NCBI GenBank assembly: GCA_031272565.1 | Contig: JAISTN010000090.1 | Span: 1-9,454 of the forward strand | DNA: 9,454 bases | Source of the DNA: Bifidobacteriaceae bacterium | GTDB taxonomy: Bacteria; Actinomycetota; Actinomycetes; Actinomycetales; WQXJ01 | Reading direction: 5' to 3' | Shown: positions 1 through 6,857 of the stretch, in pieces | Position numbering within the stretch: the stretch's first letter is position 1 | Layout of the letters: each line of letters opens with the position of its first letter | Position numbers and translations under genes: made by a program | The notes under the pieces: generated by a model | What the model saw: only the letters and a program-made list of their open reading frames with translations | The model's database searches: none | What the model was told of the DNA's origin: nothing

Positions 1-173
1 AGGACACTTCGGTCAACGCTGTGCTGCAACGCTTCATTGCTGATTACGCCACCGGTGACGTGATCTACCGCCGGGCCGCCCAGGGCGGGGTTCGGGGCGG
101 TGGGGAACTGCTGGTGGGCACGGCCCGGCGGGGTGGCCCGGGGGTTGGTGTGGGTTTGGCGGCGGTGTCGTGA
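1..173 (+). CDS. C-terminal fragment of an unknown protein, possibly a ribbon-helix-helix antitoxin
   Basis: Only one plus-strand frame stays open from the left edge. It starts at base 3 and ends at the TGA at 171-173; the other two plus frames stop within the first 63 bases. The first ~27 residues (beginning DTSVNAVLQRFIADYATGD) look like real protein. The S-x-N-x-V-L-x-x-F-I-x-x-Y pattern resembles the second helix of small ribbon-helix-helix DNA-binding proteins such as CopG-type antitoxins; that is a resemblance, not an identification. The last ~30 residues are Gly/Arg/Val-rich low complexity, which could mean a decayed or frame-shifted 3' end. A GTG at 170 overlaps the stop by four bases (GTGA) and opens a 71-codon frame to 385, the arrangement expected of a coupled partner, but its Arg/Trp-rich product is not recognisable. 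The gene start lies outside the window. Confidence 0.3.
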   Translation, partial: DTSVNAVLQRFIADYATGDVIYRRAAQGGVRGGGELLVGTARRGGPGVGVGLAAVS

Positions 174-720
174 GCGTGTTGGCTTCGGCCGAAGGGCCGG
201 ACTGGCCGGACCGGAACCGGCGGCAAGAGTTGCAGCGGCGGTTGCGGCAGCGGGGTTGTGTGGCGGGGCGGGCTAGTGCTCTTGACCTGGCGTCCCGGTT
301 GCCGGCTTGGCCGCACCGCGGCTATCGCCACAACTGGCCTACCTGGACCCATCAATGGCGGAACAAGCCCACCGGTTGGCGTTGAGTCTTCTGGCCGGGC
401 CTCGGGTGGTCCCTTCGGTGACTGGAAGTGGCAGACAACGGCCGGTTTTGTGGCAGCAGCCGCCGATGTCGGCCCCCAACTGGCCTGCGCGGCCACTACC
501 CGGCATCGGCGGCAAGCCTCTGACCTGCGCAAACGCTCCCGGCGCCGAAACGGCGCTCACGGCCTGAGCCTCCCAACCTCCCAAAACCGGCCGTTGTCTG
601 CCACTTCGCGGGCCCGGCGCCCCGGCGCTGGTCCACGAGGTGGCCGCCCGCGCCAGTGGCCCCGCCGCCCCGTGCCTTTGCGGCCCGGCCGCCGCACTCG
701 CCACCTCACCCTGCCCTCAT
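174..720. other. Stretch without a convincing gene; structured, GC-rich
   Basis: I find no protein here that I can support. The frames present (for example plus 170-385, plus 307-567, minus 339-704) give Arg/Pro/Ala-rich, compositionally biased translations with no family motif and overlap one another. That is what high-GC non-coding DNA or a decayed gene looks like. The segment is rich in inverted repeats: a perfect 26-bp pair at 425-450/582-607, a 9-bp pair at 460-468/504-512, a short hairpin at 462-473, a 6-bp stem with an AAA loop at 542-556, and a near-perfect palindrome at 680-692. It also contains the region just downstream of the AraC-type gene, whose transcript must end here, but no hairpin followed by a T-run is visible on that strand. 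Confidence 0.5.
425..607. repeat. Perfect 26-bp inverted repeat flanking a 131-bp segment
   Basis: Bases 425-450 and 582-607 are exact reverse complements over 26 bp, with a 131-bp interior (451-581). The match stops at both ends: 424/608 and 451/581 do not pair. A shorter complementary pair outside it (394-401 and 611-618, out of register) hints that the repeat once extended further. The interior has its own inverted repeats and no recognisable gene. The size and shape fit a small non-autonomous element with terminal inverted repeats, a REP/MITE-like unit, or an invertible segment. I see no convincing target-site duplication and no recombinase gene in the window, so the class is open. No other copy is visible in these 9.4 kb. 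Confidence 0.75.
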
Positions 721-1485
721 CTAGGACGGGTCGGCGAAGCGCAGGCGGTATTGCAGCGGCGTGTGGCCCATCACCTTGCGGAAATGGTGCGACAGGGCGG
801 ATTGGTCGTAGAAGCCGGTTTCTTCCGCCACCGCGGCGACCGGGGCGTCGGTGTCCCGCAGCAGTTCGCAGGCCCGCATGATCCGCAGGCGGATCCTGAA
901 CTGGTTGGGCGCCAGGCCGTAGGCCTCCTTGAAACGGATCTCGAACTGGCGCACCGACATGCGGCACAGTTCCGCCAGCTTGCGGATCGCGATCGGTTCG
1001 CCCGGGTCCTGCCGCATCCGCCGCACCGCCACCTCGATGCCCCGGGCCGGCACGGCGCCATCGGCGGACGCCCGGTGAGTCTGGATCGACCCCATCAGGC
1101 CCACCACCTGGCCGGACCGGTCCCGCAGCGGGAACTTGTTGGTCAAGAACCAGTCCGGGATGCCTTGGGCGTTGGGGAACAACTCGACAATGCCCAGCAT
1201 GGGGGCGGCCGCCTGCATCACCGTGATGTCGTCCCGCCGGAACTTCTCTGCCAGGCCCACCGGCAGCACGTCAAAGTCGGTCCGGCCAATGAACTCCGCC
1301 TCGGAATCGAAACCGTACAGGTTGGCCAAGCCGACACTGGCGAACAGGATCACACCCTGGCGGTCCTTGACAAAGAAGTGGACACCGCGCAGGTGGTCAA
1401 AGATGCGGGTGAACTGGACCGGCGGGTTCAAGCTGGCCAGCAGGTCACGCCGCCGCTTCAGGCTCTCTGCGGGGGACAGCGTCAT
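721..1485 (-). CDS. PAS-domain AraC-family transcriptional regulator
   Basis: A 254-residue predicted one-component regulator. Residues ~24-137 read as a PAS fold: F-V-K-D-R-Q-G-V-I-L-F-A near 38-49, then L-Y-G-F-D and an E-F-I-G-R-T-D-F-D-V motif at 64-73, with a second strand pair around 116-134. After a linker, residues ~150-250 form the AraC/XylS double helix-turn-helix. Helix-turn-helix one lies near 166-187 (IRKLAELCRMSVRQFEIRFK) and two near 214-238, with the family signature around A-E-E-T-G-F-Y-D-Q-S and H-F-R-K-V-M-G-H-T-P-L-Q-Y-R. The ATG at 1485 is chosen because it gives a complete PAS domain; no good Shine-Dalgarno precedes it. It begins 39 bases after the aldo/keto reductase stop, so it is probably the last gene of the operon. 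By position it is the best candidate regulator of the operon, with the PAS domain perhaps sensing a pathway metabolite; that role is inference. Confidence 0.9.
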   Translation of the reverse strand: MTLSPAESLKRRRDLLASLNPPVQFTRIFDHLRGVHFFVKDRQGVILFASVGLANLYGFDSEAEFIGRTDFDVLPVGLAEKFRRDDITVMQAAAPMLGIVELFPNAQGIPDWFLTNKFPLRDRSGQVVGLMGSIQTHRASADGAVPARGIEVAVRRMRQDPGEPIAIRKLAELCRMSVRQFEIRFKEAYGLAPNQFRIRLRIMRACELLRDTDAPVAAVAEETGFYDQSALSHHFRKVMGHTPLQYRLRFADPS

Positions 1486-1524
1486 GGCGTCAACGGGCTC
1501 GGGCTCCCAAGACCACCGGCGCTG

Positions 1525-2502
1525 TCACCACGGAGCATCCAAGGCCGCCTGGAATTCGGCCGGCAGGGGCTGGCTGGTGGCCACCAAGGCTTCCTCCAGT
1601 TGGGGCAGTGAACTGACACCCACAATCGGCACCACCGCCGGGTCTGAACCAACCATCCAGGCCAACACCACCTGGCCTGGCCGCCAGCCCAAAGCCCCCG
1701 CCACCTTGGCCAGCACCGCCAGGCGGCGGGTGGTGCCGGGATGCTCAAACGCTTCCGGGATGGCCTTGTTCGGGTTGTTGTAGGCGCCGGCCAACTGCGG
1801 TGTGTAGGCCCAGGCCTCGTGGGCCGGGTTGGCCTGCAGGTAGTCCATCACTTCATCCGTCACCCAGCCGAAGCGATGGTCGTGGATATGGTCACGCACC
1901 AGCGGCCGGGGCTGCAGGTAGGTGTGCTTCAACTGCATCGCGGTGGGCGCCACCAGGCCGCCGGCCTCCGCGAGTCCCCTGGCCCGCTCGTAGCGCCACA
2001 GCGGCGCGTTCGAATACCCCCAGCGGCCCACCTGTCCGCTGGTCACCAGGCTGGAGAAGGCTTCGATGGTCTCCAACTGTGGCACCGCGCGGTCATCCCG
2101 GTGGGCCCAGTACAAGTCGACGTAGTCGGTGCACATCCGCGTCAGCGAATCAGCGAACGCCTGCCGGATGACGGCCCCGCCTAGGCCCTCATTGCCGGCC
2201 GGGTTGACCTCCGGCGCCACCAGTTCGCAGCCCACCTTGGTGGCGATCCGGACCGCCTGGCGCCGGTCGGGGTGACCCGCCAGCCAATGACCCAAGGCGG
2301 TTTCGGATTGGCCGCCGTGCCCGGTGGGGCTGGACCAGAACGAATAGCAGTTGGCCGTGTCCAGCCACGTCCCGCCGGCCTCAACAAAGCGATCCAACAG
2401 GGCGCAGCCGGTGGCTTCCGGAATGGTGGTGCCAAACTGCATGATGCCCAGCACCATGCGCGGGCCGGGCCCGGCCAACGGTGAAGGGGCGGTGGTGGTC
2501 AT
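1525..2502 (-). CDS. Aldo/keto reductase
   Basis: A 325-residue member of the aldo/keto reductase superfamily, predicted cytosolic NAD(P)H-dependent (alpha/beta)8 enzymes that interconvert carbonyls and alcohols. The whole catalytic tetrad is visible: Asp48 in W-L-D-T-A-N-C-Y, Tyr53 five residues on, Lys89 in I-A-T-K-V-G, and His134 in V-D-L-Y-W-A-H. A later G-Y-S-N motif is also typical. The frame is open 25 codons further upstream, to an ATG at 2577. The internal ATG at 2502 is preferred because an ideal AAGGAGGT lies six bases before it, and the upstream extension is polar and unlike the family. It sits between the MalG-type permease (81-base gap) and the AraC-type regulator. A role in reducing or oxidising the imported sugar or its aglycone is plausible but inferred from context; the substrate cannot be read from the sequence. 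Confidence 0.92.
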   Translation of the reverse strand: MTTTAPSPLAGPGPRMVLGIMQFGTTIPEATGCALLDRFVEAGGTWLDTANCYSFWSSPTGHGGQSETALGHWLAGHPDRRQAVRIATKVGCELVAPEVNPAGNEGLGGAVIRQAFADSLTRMCTDYVDLYWAHRDDRAVPQLETIEAFSSLVTSGQVGRWGYSNAPLWRYERARGLAEAGGLVAPTAMQLKHTYLQPRPLVRDHIHDHRFGWVTDEVMDYLQANPAHEAWAYTPQLAGAYNNPNKAIPEAFEHPGTTRRLAVLAKVAGALGWRPGQVVLAWMVGSDPAVVPIVGVSSLPQLEEALVATSQPLPAEFQAALDAPW

Positions 2503-2508
2503 GGGATT

Positions 2509-2516
2509 ACCTCCTT
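2509..2516 (-). promoter_or_regulatory. Ribosome binding site fixing the aldo/keto reductase start
   Basis: The minus strand reads AAGGAGGT here, a near-perfect anti-16S match, six bases before the ATG at 2502. It decides between that start and the longer in-frame ATG at 2577, which has no comparable site. Confidence 0.88.
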
Positions 2517-2583
2517 GGTGGACGATGTCGATGGCGGGCTTCGGTTGCGATGGTTGACTGCGGTGTCTACTGGTCAAGTTTGC

Positions 2584-3372
2584 CTACTTCAAGGCCCCAG
2601 CCGCCAGGCCACGTTCGAATAGTCTTTGCAGGCTGAGATAGACGGCCACCTCCGGGATGGCGGTGATGACGGCGGCGGCCAGCACCTTGGTTTGGTCCTG
2701 TCCAAACTGCCCGATGAAGAACTGCGGCAACTGGGTGATGGTCTGGGTGGACGGGTCCTGCAACAGCACCAGCGGGAACAGGTATTCGTTCCAGGCCTGG
2801 ACAAAGGTCAGCACAATGATGGTGGCCGCCATCGGCAAGGAGAGGGGCACAATGACGTGACGGAAGATCTGCAGCGTGTTCAGGCCATCGATCCGCGCGG
2901 CATCGATCAAGTCGTCCGGAATGCCCTCCACAAAGGTCCGGGCAAACAACACCGTGAACGGAATCTGCAGCGCCGCCAAGGGCAGTATGACAGCCCAATA
3001 GGTGTTGTAGATGCCCACCTCGATGGTGGTGGTGAACAAGGACGGCAGCAGGATCGCCCCCGGCAAGGTCAGGCAGGCCAGCAGCATCCAGAAGATGACC
3101 TCCTTGCCCACAATGTGCAGCTTGGCGAAGGCGTAGGCGGCGCACATGGTGCACAGGTAGACAATGGCCACCGTGGCGGCCGCGATGATGATTGAGTTGC
3201 GGAAGAAGTTGGGCAGTTCGGGCCGGCTCAGCACGGCCTTGTAGTTGCCCCAGCCCTGGCCGGAGAACGACCCCTGCACCATGACGAACAACGGGAAGGC
3301 GTAGGGGATTACCATCAGGCTGATCAGCACCTGGAAGACCAGGCGGGCGCTGCGGCTGCGGGCTTCAAGCAT
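2584..3372 (-). CDS. Carbohydrate ABC transporter permease, MalG type
   Basis: A 262-residue inner-membrane permease of the binding-protein-dependent CUT1 sugar transporters. Six hydrophobic segments are visible, roughly at 12-33, 58-82, 92-114, 123-145, 182-204 and 228-247. The cytoplasmic EAA loop that docks the ATPase lies at ~157-176 (D-A-A-R-I-D-G, then I-V-P), and the C-terminus R-G-L-A-A-G-A-L-K is the usual ending of MalG-type subunits. Its ATG overlaps the stop of the upstream MalF-type gene by one base (TGATG), so translation is almost certainly coupled, which suits subunits needed one to one. The length is normal for the family. No ATPase gene follows it; the aldo/keto reductase does. 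Confidence 0.95.
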   Translation of the reverse strand: MLEARSRSARLVFQVLISLMVIPYAFPLFVMVQGSFSGQGWGNYKAVLSRPELPNFFRNSIIIAAATVAIVYLCTMCAAYAFAKLHIVGKEVIFWMLLACLTLPGAILLPSLFTTTIEVGIYNTYWAVILPLAALQIPFTVLFARTFVEGIPDDLIDAARIDGLNTLQIFRHVIVPLSLPMAATIIVLTFVQAWNEYLFPLVLLQDPSTQTITQLPQFFIGQFGQDQTKVLAAAVITAIPEVAVYLSLQRLFERGLAAGALK

Positions 3373-4337
3373 CAGCGGTCACCGCCCCGGCGGCCCAGGC
3401 GGGCGAAGATCATGCTGAAGCCCACCGCCAAGACCAGCAGCACCATCGAGGCGGCGGCGCCAAAGCCTACCCTGGCCAGCGGTATCGAATGCCGGTAGAT
3501 GTAGGTGCTGAGGAACTCGCTGGAATAGTTGGGCCCACCCAGGGTGACCAGTTGGGGAATGTCGAAGATCTTCAGGGCGCCAATCACGCTCAGCATCAAC
3601 AGGGCCACGGTGGTGCCTTTGACGATCGGCAAGACGATCGACACCAGGGTGCGGAAGTTGCCGGCGCCATCCAGCCGGGCCGCTTCGATGATTGAATGGT
3701 CCACCTGGCTCATCGCCCCGTAGTAGAGGATGAAGGTCAGGCCGGTGAACTCCCACACTTGGATGAACATGATGACGTACAGCGAAGTTCGCTCGTCACC
3801 CAGCCAGGGGTGGGCCAGGAAGCCCAGGCCGATGTGCCGTAGCACCCAGTTGAACTGGCCATCGGCGGCGAAGATCAACCGGAACACCGGCGCCATGATG
3901 GATGGCGCCAGCACTACCGGAATGAAGATGATCACCTTGTACAAGCTGGCCAGGCGGATGCGGGAATGCAACAGGGCGGCAAAGGCGATCCCCAGTGAGG
4001 TCTGGATGGTGAAGGTGATCACCAGGAAAACGGCGCAGTGCCGCAGCGCCCGCCAGAAGATCGGGTCATGCAGCAGTTCGCTGTAGTTGCGCAGGCCCAC
4101 GTGCTCCGGGTTGGGGCTGACGCCATCCCATTGGAGGGTGGAGGTGTAGGCGGTGTCGCCCAAGCAGAAGTAGAGCAGGCCAATCGAGATCACCACGGCG
4201 GGCGCCACCCAGGCGTAGCCGGGGCGCTGCACCCGGTAGCGGCGCTGCCCACGGCTACGCCGCTGCCCACGGCCCTGTTGCAGCACCCGGTGGTGCTGCC
4301 GGCGCGAGGGGCCGGCGGCTGGCTTGGTCACCGCCAC
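3372..4337 (-). CDS. Carbohydrate ABC transporter permease, MalF type
   Basis: A 321-residue permease that should pair with the downstream MalG-type protein to form the membrane channel of a CUT1 sugar importer. Hydrophobic segments start at about 42-60 and continue through 98-125, 132-155, 184-207, 240-262 and 288-312. The ATPase-docking EAA loop is at ~218-237 (E-A-A-R-L-D-G-A-G-N, ending V-L-P). The start is GTG at 4337, supported by a strong AAGGAGGT five bases upstream. The first ~40 residues are strongly basic (Gln/Arg-rich, with a G-Q-R-R-S-R / G-Q-R-R-Y-R internal repeat encoded at 4243-4273). Such cytoplasmic tails are common in Actinobacteria MalF-type proteins and their function here is unknown. 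It is separated from the binding-protein gene by a 190-base gap holding a large hairpin. Confidence 0.95.
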   Translation of the reverse strand: MAVTKPAAGPSRRQHHRVLQQGRGQRRSRGQRRYRVQRPGYAWVAPAVVISIGLLYFCLGDTAYTSTLQWDGVSPNPEHVGLRNYSELLHDPIFWRALRHCAVFLVITFTIQTSLGIAFAALLHSRIRLASLYKVIIFIPVVLAPSIMAPVFRLIFAADGQFNWVLRHIGLGFLAHPWLGDERTSLYVIMFIQVWEFTGLTFILYYGAMSQVDHSIIEAARLDGAGNFRTLVSIVLPIVKGTTVALLMLSVIGALKIFDIPQLVTLGGPNYSSEFLSTYIYRHSIPLARVGFGAAASMVLLVLAVGFSMIFARLGRRGGDR

Positions 4338-4342
4338 GGGAG

Positions 4343-4350
4343 ACCTCCTT
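4343..4350 (-). promoter_or_regulatory. Ribosome binding site for the GTG-started MalF-type permease
   Basis: The minus strand reads AAGGAGGT, five bases before the GTG at 4337. It supports a GTG start and gives the permease genes an independent strong initiation site downstream of the intergenic hairpin. Confidence 0.85.
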
Positions 4351-4440
4351 GTCTAGAGCGATCTGGGCAACTGGCGTGGGCGAGCGGCTGGAGCGACTGG
4401 CTGAAGCGGTCGCCTGGGGCGCCTGGCGAATGGGCCCAGG

Positions 4441-4497
4441 TTGATGGTGAAACCTGGCCGGGGCGGCGGGCGGCCGTCCCGGCCAGGCGGCCATCAA
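4441..4497 (-). promoter_or_regulatory. Large intercistronic stem-loop between binding protein and permeases
   Basis: Bases 4453-4467 pair with 4473-4487: fifteen base pairs including one G-T wobble, closing a 5-base loop. Below an asymmetric internal loop (4448-4452 against 4488-4490), TTGATGG at 4441-4447 pairs with CCATCAA at 4491-4497. It begins about 30 bases after the binding-protein stop on the transcribed strand. No T-run follows, so it is unlikely to be a full intrinsic terminator. The position matches the 3' stabilising or attenuating hairpins known after periplasmic-binding-protein genes such as malE, which keep the binding protein in excess over the permeases. The structure is seen directly; the function is inferred. 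Confidence 0.8.
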
Positions 4498-4527
4498 GGC
4501 TGGGCCTTCAGCGAGGCGCGGGACGGC

Positions 4528-5889
4528 CTATCCCTGCAAGGTGGCTTGCAGCCACTCGAGGGCTTCCTCCGGGGTCTGGTTGCCGGCGGCCACGTTGGAG
4601 GCCGCTTGACCCAGCGAGTCGATCACGGCCGGATCATGCTCCATGCCGCGGCCCTCGGTGGTGGTCTTGCAGGTTTCGATCATCTGCTCGATTGGACCTT
4701 GCTGAACCGCCAGGTTGACCAGGCCGGCCGCCTCCCAGTCGATCTGAATGCTGGCCAGGGCTGGCACGTTGTTGAGGGCGTTGGCCACCACCTGCTGGGC
4801 GTTGGGTGAGGTCGCCAGCCACAGGGCAAAGGTGGTGGCGGCCTTCTGGTGCTTCGACTTGGCGTTGACCGCCAGGCCATAATCGGCCGCGCCAAACATT
4901 GCGCCGGGCGTGGCCTGGTCGTTGGCCGCCGGGAACAAGATCGGCACCACCGTGAACGGCTCCGGGTTGGACACCCCGGCGCCTTCGATGGCGGGGATCA
5001 AGATCGATTCGACCGCGTACTGGCCGTACCACTGGCCCATGGCGATCATGGCGTAATCCTGGGCTAAGAACTTGTTGTGGGCGTCCGGGTAGTGGGTCAC
5101 GCCTAGCGCGCCTTCCTCCATGATGCCTTCATCGAACATCCGCTTCCAGGCCTCGAAGGTGGCTACCAGGTCGGGCTGGTTCCAGGGTTCTTCACCGGCC
5201 AAGGCCTTGGCCATCAAACCGGGGTTGATGGTGTCGGAGATGGACTGGATGACGTCCCGGTTGAAGGCCGCATCCTGGGCGCCGTGGACATAGCAGCCCT
5301 GGCCTTGGGCCTTGAAGGCGGCGCAGACTTCCACCCATTCGTCGAAGTTGGTGGGCGGCTCCAGGCCGTACTGGTCGAACAGGTCTTGGTTGATCCAGAC
5401 CGGCCCGGCAAAGTTGATGCCCACCGGTGCGGCCTTGAGCGCGCCGGCCTCGTCGATCAGCGGATCGGCCGCCGTCAGCAGCAGCTTGGACTTCCAGTCT
5501 TCACCCAGCAGTTCCACCATGGCCGGCATCAGGTCGATGCCAAACTGGGCGAATTGCCCAAACGTGACGCCGGGAGCAATCCCGTATAGGTCCGGTCCCT
5601 GGTCGGAGGCCAGGGCGGGGCGCATCACCGAGTCGTAGTCCGCCAGGCCAACCTGCTTGAAGGTCACCTTGATGTCCGGGTATTCCTTGTTGAAGGTCTC
5701 AATGTAGGTGTTGGCAATGACTTCCTCGGCAGGGGTCCAGCCCCACCAGGTCACTTCGCCGGCCGTGGCGGAATCCTCGACGGTCTCGTCACCGCCGCCG
5801 CAGGCGGTCAGGCCGCCCGCCAGGGTGCAAGCCAGGACGGCGACTCCACCCAGCAGTCGCCGTGACCGCCTGGTCATTTTGATACTCAT
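4528..5889 (-). CDS. Carbohydrate ABC transporter substrate-binding lipoprotein (family 1)
   Basis: A 453-residue extracellular solute-binding protein. The N-terminus is a lipoprotein signal: basic M-T-R-R-S-R-R, a hydrophobic stretch, and the lipobox L-T-A-C with Cys30 as the lipid-modified residue, then a G-G-G-D linker. The mature part opens with E-V-T-W-W-G-W-T-P and E-T-F-N-K-E-Y-P-D-I-K-V-T-F, the usual start of family 1 sugar-binding proteins. It continues with the P-A-L-A-S-D-Q-G-P-D-L-Y segment and many aromatic residues (for example G-Q-W-Y-G-Q-Y) suited to stacking on sugar rings. AGAAGGAG lies seven bases before the ATG at 5889. It would capture the sugar outside the membrane and hand it to the two permeases encoded next. 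The ligand cannot be predicted from sequence alone; the length suits an oligosaccharide or monosaccharide CUT1 protein. Confidence 0.95.
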   Translation of the reverse strand: MSIKMTRRSRRLLGGVAVLACTLAGGLTACGGGDETVEDSATAGEVTWWGWTPAEEVIANTYIETFNKEYPDIKVTFKQVGLADYDSVMRPALASDQGPDLYGIAPGVTFGQFAQFGIDLMPAMVELLGEDWKSKLLLTAADPLIDEAGALKAAPVGINFAGPVWINQDLFDQYGLEPPTNFDEWVEVCAAFKAQGQGCYVHGAQDAAFNRDVIQSISDTINPGLMAKALAGEEPWNQPDLVATFEAWKRMFDEGIMEEGALGVTHYPDAHNKFLAQDYAMIAMGQWYGQYAVESILIPAIEGAGVSNPEPFTVVPILFPAANDQATPGAMFGAADYGLAVNAKSKHQKAATTFALWLATSPNAQQVVANALNNVPALASIQIDWEAAGLVNLAVQQGPIEQMIETCKTTTEGRGMEHDPAVIDSLGQAASNVAAGNQTPEEALEWLQATLQG

Positions 5890-5975
5890 CTGTCTTCTCC
5901 TTCTGGTTGAAGTCGGTTGGGATCGGTTGGTTGGTCTGGCGGTCCGGGCCGGGCCGGGCCAGTTCTTCTTGTTGG

Positions 5976-6857
5976 CTAGTTGGTCTGGTGTCCCGTGAAC
6001 GGGCTCAGGAAGCGGCTGGCGTCAACCGCCAGGTCCGCCATTGACGGCGCCACCGGTCGCCACAGGCACAGGGCTTCACCCAGGGCGACGATGTCGTCGC
6101 GGAAGGCTTCCACGATGACCGGCCCGCCATAGGCGATATCGTCCAGGGCCGTGAAAACCTCGGCCCAGGGCACGTGGCCGGCGCCGGGTGTGCCGCGGGT
6201 GTTTTCGGAGGCCTGGAAACTGAAGATCTTGGGGCCGGCCTGTCGGATGGCGGCCCCCAAGTTGTCGTCTTCGATGTTCATGTGGAAGGTGTCAAGGGAC
6301 AGCCCCAGGTTGTCGCGGCCGGCATCGGCCACCATCTGGAGGCCTTGGGCGGTGGTGTTGACCATGTCCGTCTCGAACCGGTTGAGCGGCTCAAGGGCCA
6401 GGCGAACGCCCTGGTCAGCGGCGTGGTCGGCGGCCCGCTGGAGGCCCTCCACGGCCCAGTGCCACTCCCGTTCGCGGGCGGCTGGGTTGACGTAGCGGGC
6501 CTTGCCCACGGCTGAATACATCGGCCCGGCCACCACTGTGGCGCCCACTTGGGCGGCGAAGTCGATACAGGCGGTGAGGTACTTCAGCCCCTGGCGGCGG
6601 CCTTCCGGGGTGGCCGCCGCCAGGTCCCGCTCGGCGTTGAAGTCGCCGGCCACGGCCACCGCCAAGCCGGACTCGGCTGCCGCCCGGCGCACCGCCTTGG
6701 GGGTTAGGCGCCGCGGGTCGGAGTACGACAGCTCCACCAGGTCGTAGCCCAGGGAACGGACCCAGGCCAGCCGGGGCAGGTCCGCGTCCGTCATCGGCGA
6801 GGCCAAGGCGAAGGAACTCAAGCCCAAGGGGCGCGCCAATGAGCCGGCGGCCGTCAT
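5976..6857 (-). CDS. Sugar-phosphate isomerase/epimerase (TIM barrel), D-psicose 3-epimerase-like, variant metal site
   Basis: A 293-residue AP-endonuclease-2/xylose-isomerase-like TIM barrel, closest by motif to D-tagatose/D-psicose 3-epimerases. Motifs in order: A-L-E-P-L-N-R-F-E with Glu156, L-S-L-D-T-F-H-M-N with Asp189 and His192, S-E-N-T-R-G-T-P-G-A-G-H-V-P-W with Arg221, and V-I-V-E-A-F with Glu250. Spacings match the known enzyme's catalytic set (Glu150, Asp183, His186, His209, Arg215, Glu244 in the Agrobacterium enzyme) exactly. However, the residue equivalent to the metal-binding His209 is Gln215 (codon CAG). Metal affinity or chemistry may therefore differ. The ATG at 6857 overlaps the oxidoreductase stop by four bases (ATGA), so the two enzymes are translationally coupled and probably act in sequence. 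A role as epimerase, isomerase or 3-keto-sugar enzyme is inferred; the substrate is unknown. Confidence 0.88.
   Translation of the reverse strand: MTAAGSLARPLGLSSFALASPMTDADLPRLAWVRSLGYDLVELSYSDPRRLTPKAVRRAAAESGLAVAVAGDFNAERDLAAATPEGRRQGLKYLTACIDFAAQVGATVVAGPMYSAVGKARYVNPAAREREWHWAVEGLQRAADHAADQGVRLALEPLNRFETDMVNTTAQGLQMVADAGRDNLGLSLDTFHMNIEDDNLGAAIRQAGPKIFSFQASENTRGTPGAGHVPWAEVFTALDDIAYGGPVIVEAFRDDIVALGEALCLWRPVAPSMADLAVDASRFLSPFTGHQTN

Noticed and set aside
680..692. GCGGCC-C-GGCCGC palindrome as terminator of the AraC-type gene
   Set aside because: The stem is short once a loop is allowed and no T-run follows on the minus strand; GC palindromes of this size are common by chance here.
258..881. 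Plus-strand 207-codon frame across the left intergenic region
   Set aside because: Composition is Arg/Pro/Ala-biased, it runs through both arms of the inverted repeat and into the antisense of the AraC-type gene, and it has no ribosome binding site or recognisable motif.
557..967. Minus-strand 136-codon frame overlapping the AraC 3' end
   Set aside because: It overlaps the helix-turn-helix coding region in another frame and gives a Pro/Arg/Gly-rich sequence with no family signature.
640..1611. Plus-strand 323-codon open frame
   Set aside because: It runs antisense to the AraC-type gene in a GC-rich region where antisense frames stay open. The product is His/Gln/Arg-rich and motif-free, while the minus strand has clear PAS and AraC motifs.
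2503..2577. N-terminal 25-residue extension of the operon aldo/keto reductase
   Set aside because: The strong AAGGAGGT at 2509-2516 and the ATG at 2502 mark the true start. The extension is not family-like and would place the ribosome binding site inside the coding region.
5945..5959. Three tandem CGGGC units and two copies of GTTGGTCTGG nearby (5930-5939, 5979-5988)
   Set aside because: They are short repeats of common high-GC words in an 86-base gap. There is no sign of function beyond slippage-prone sequence.
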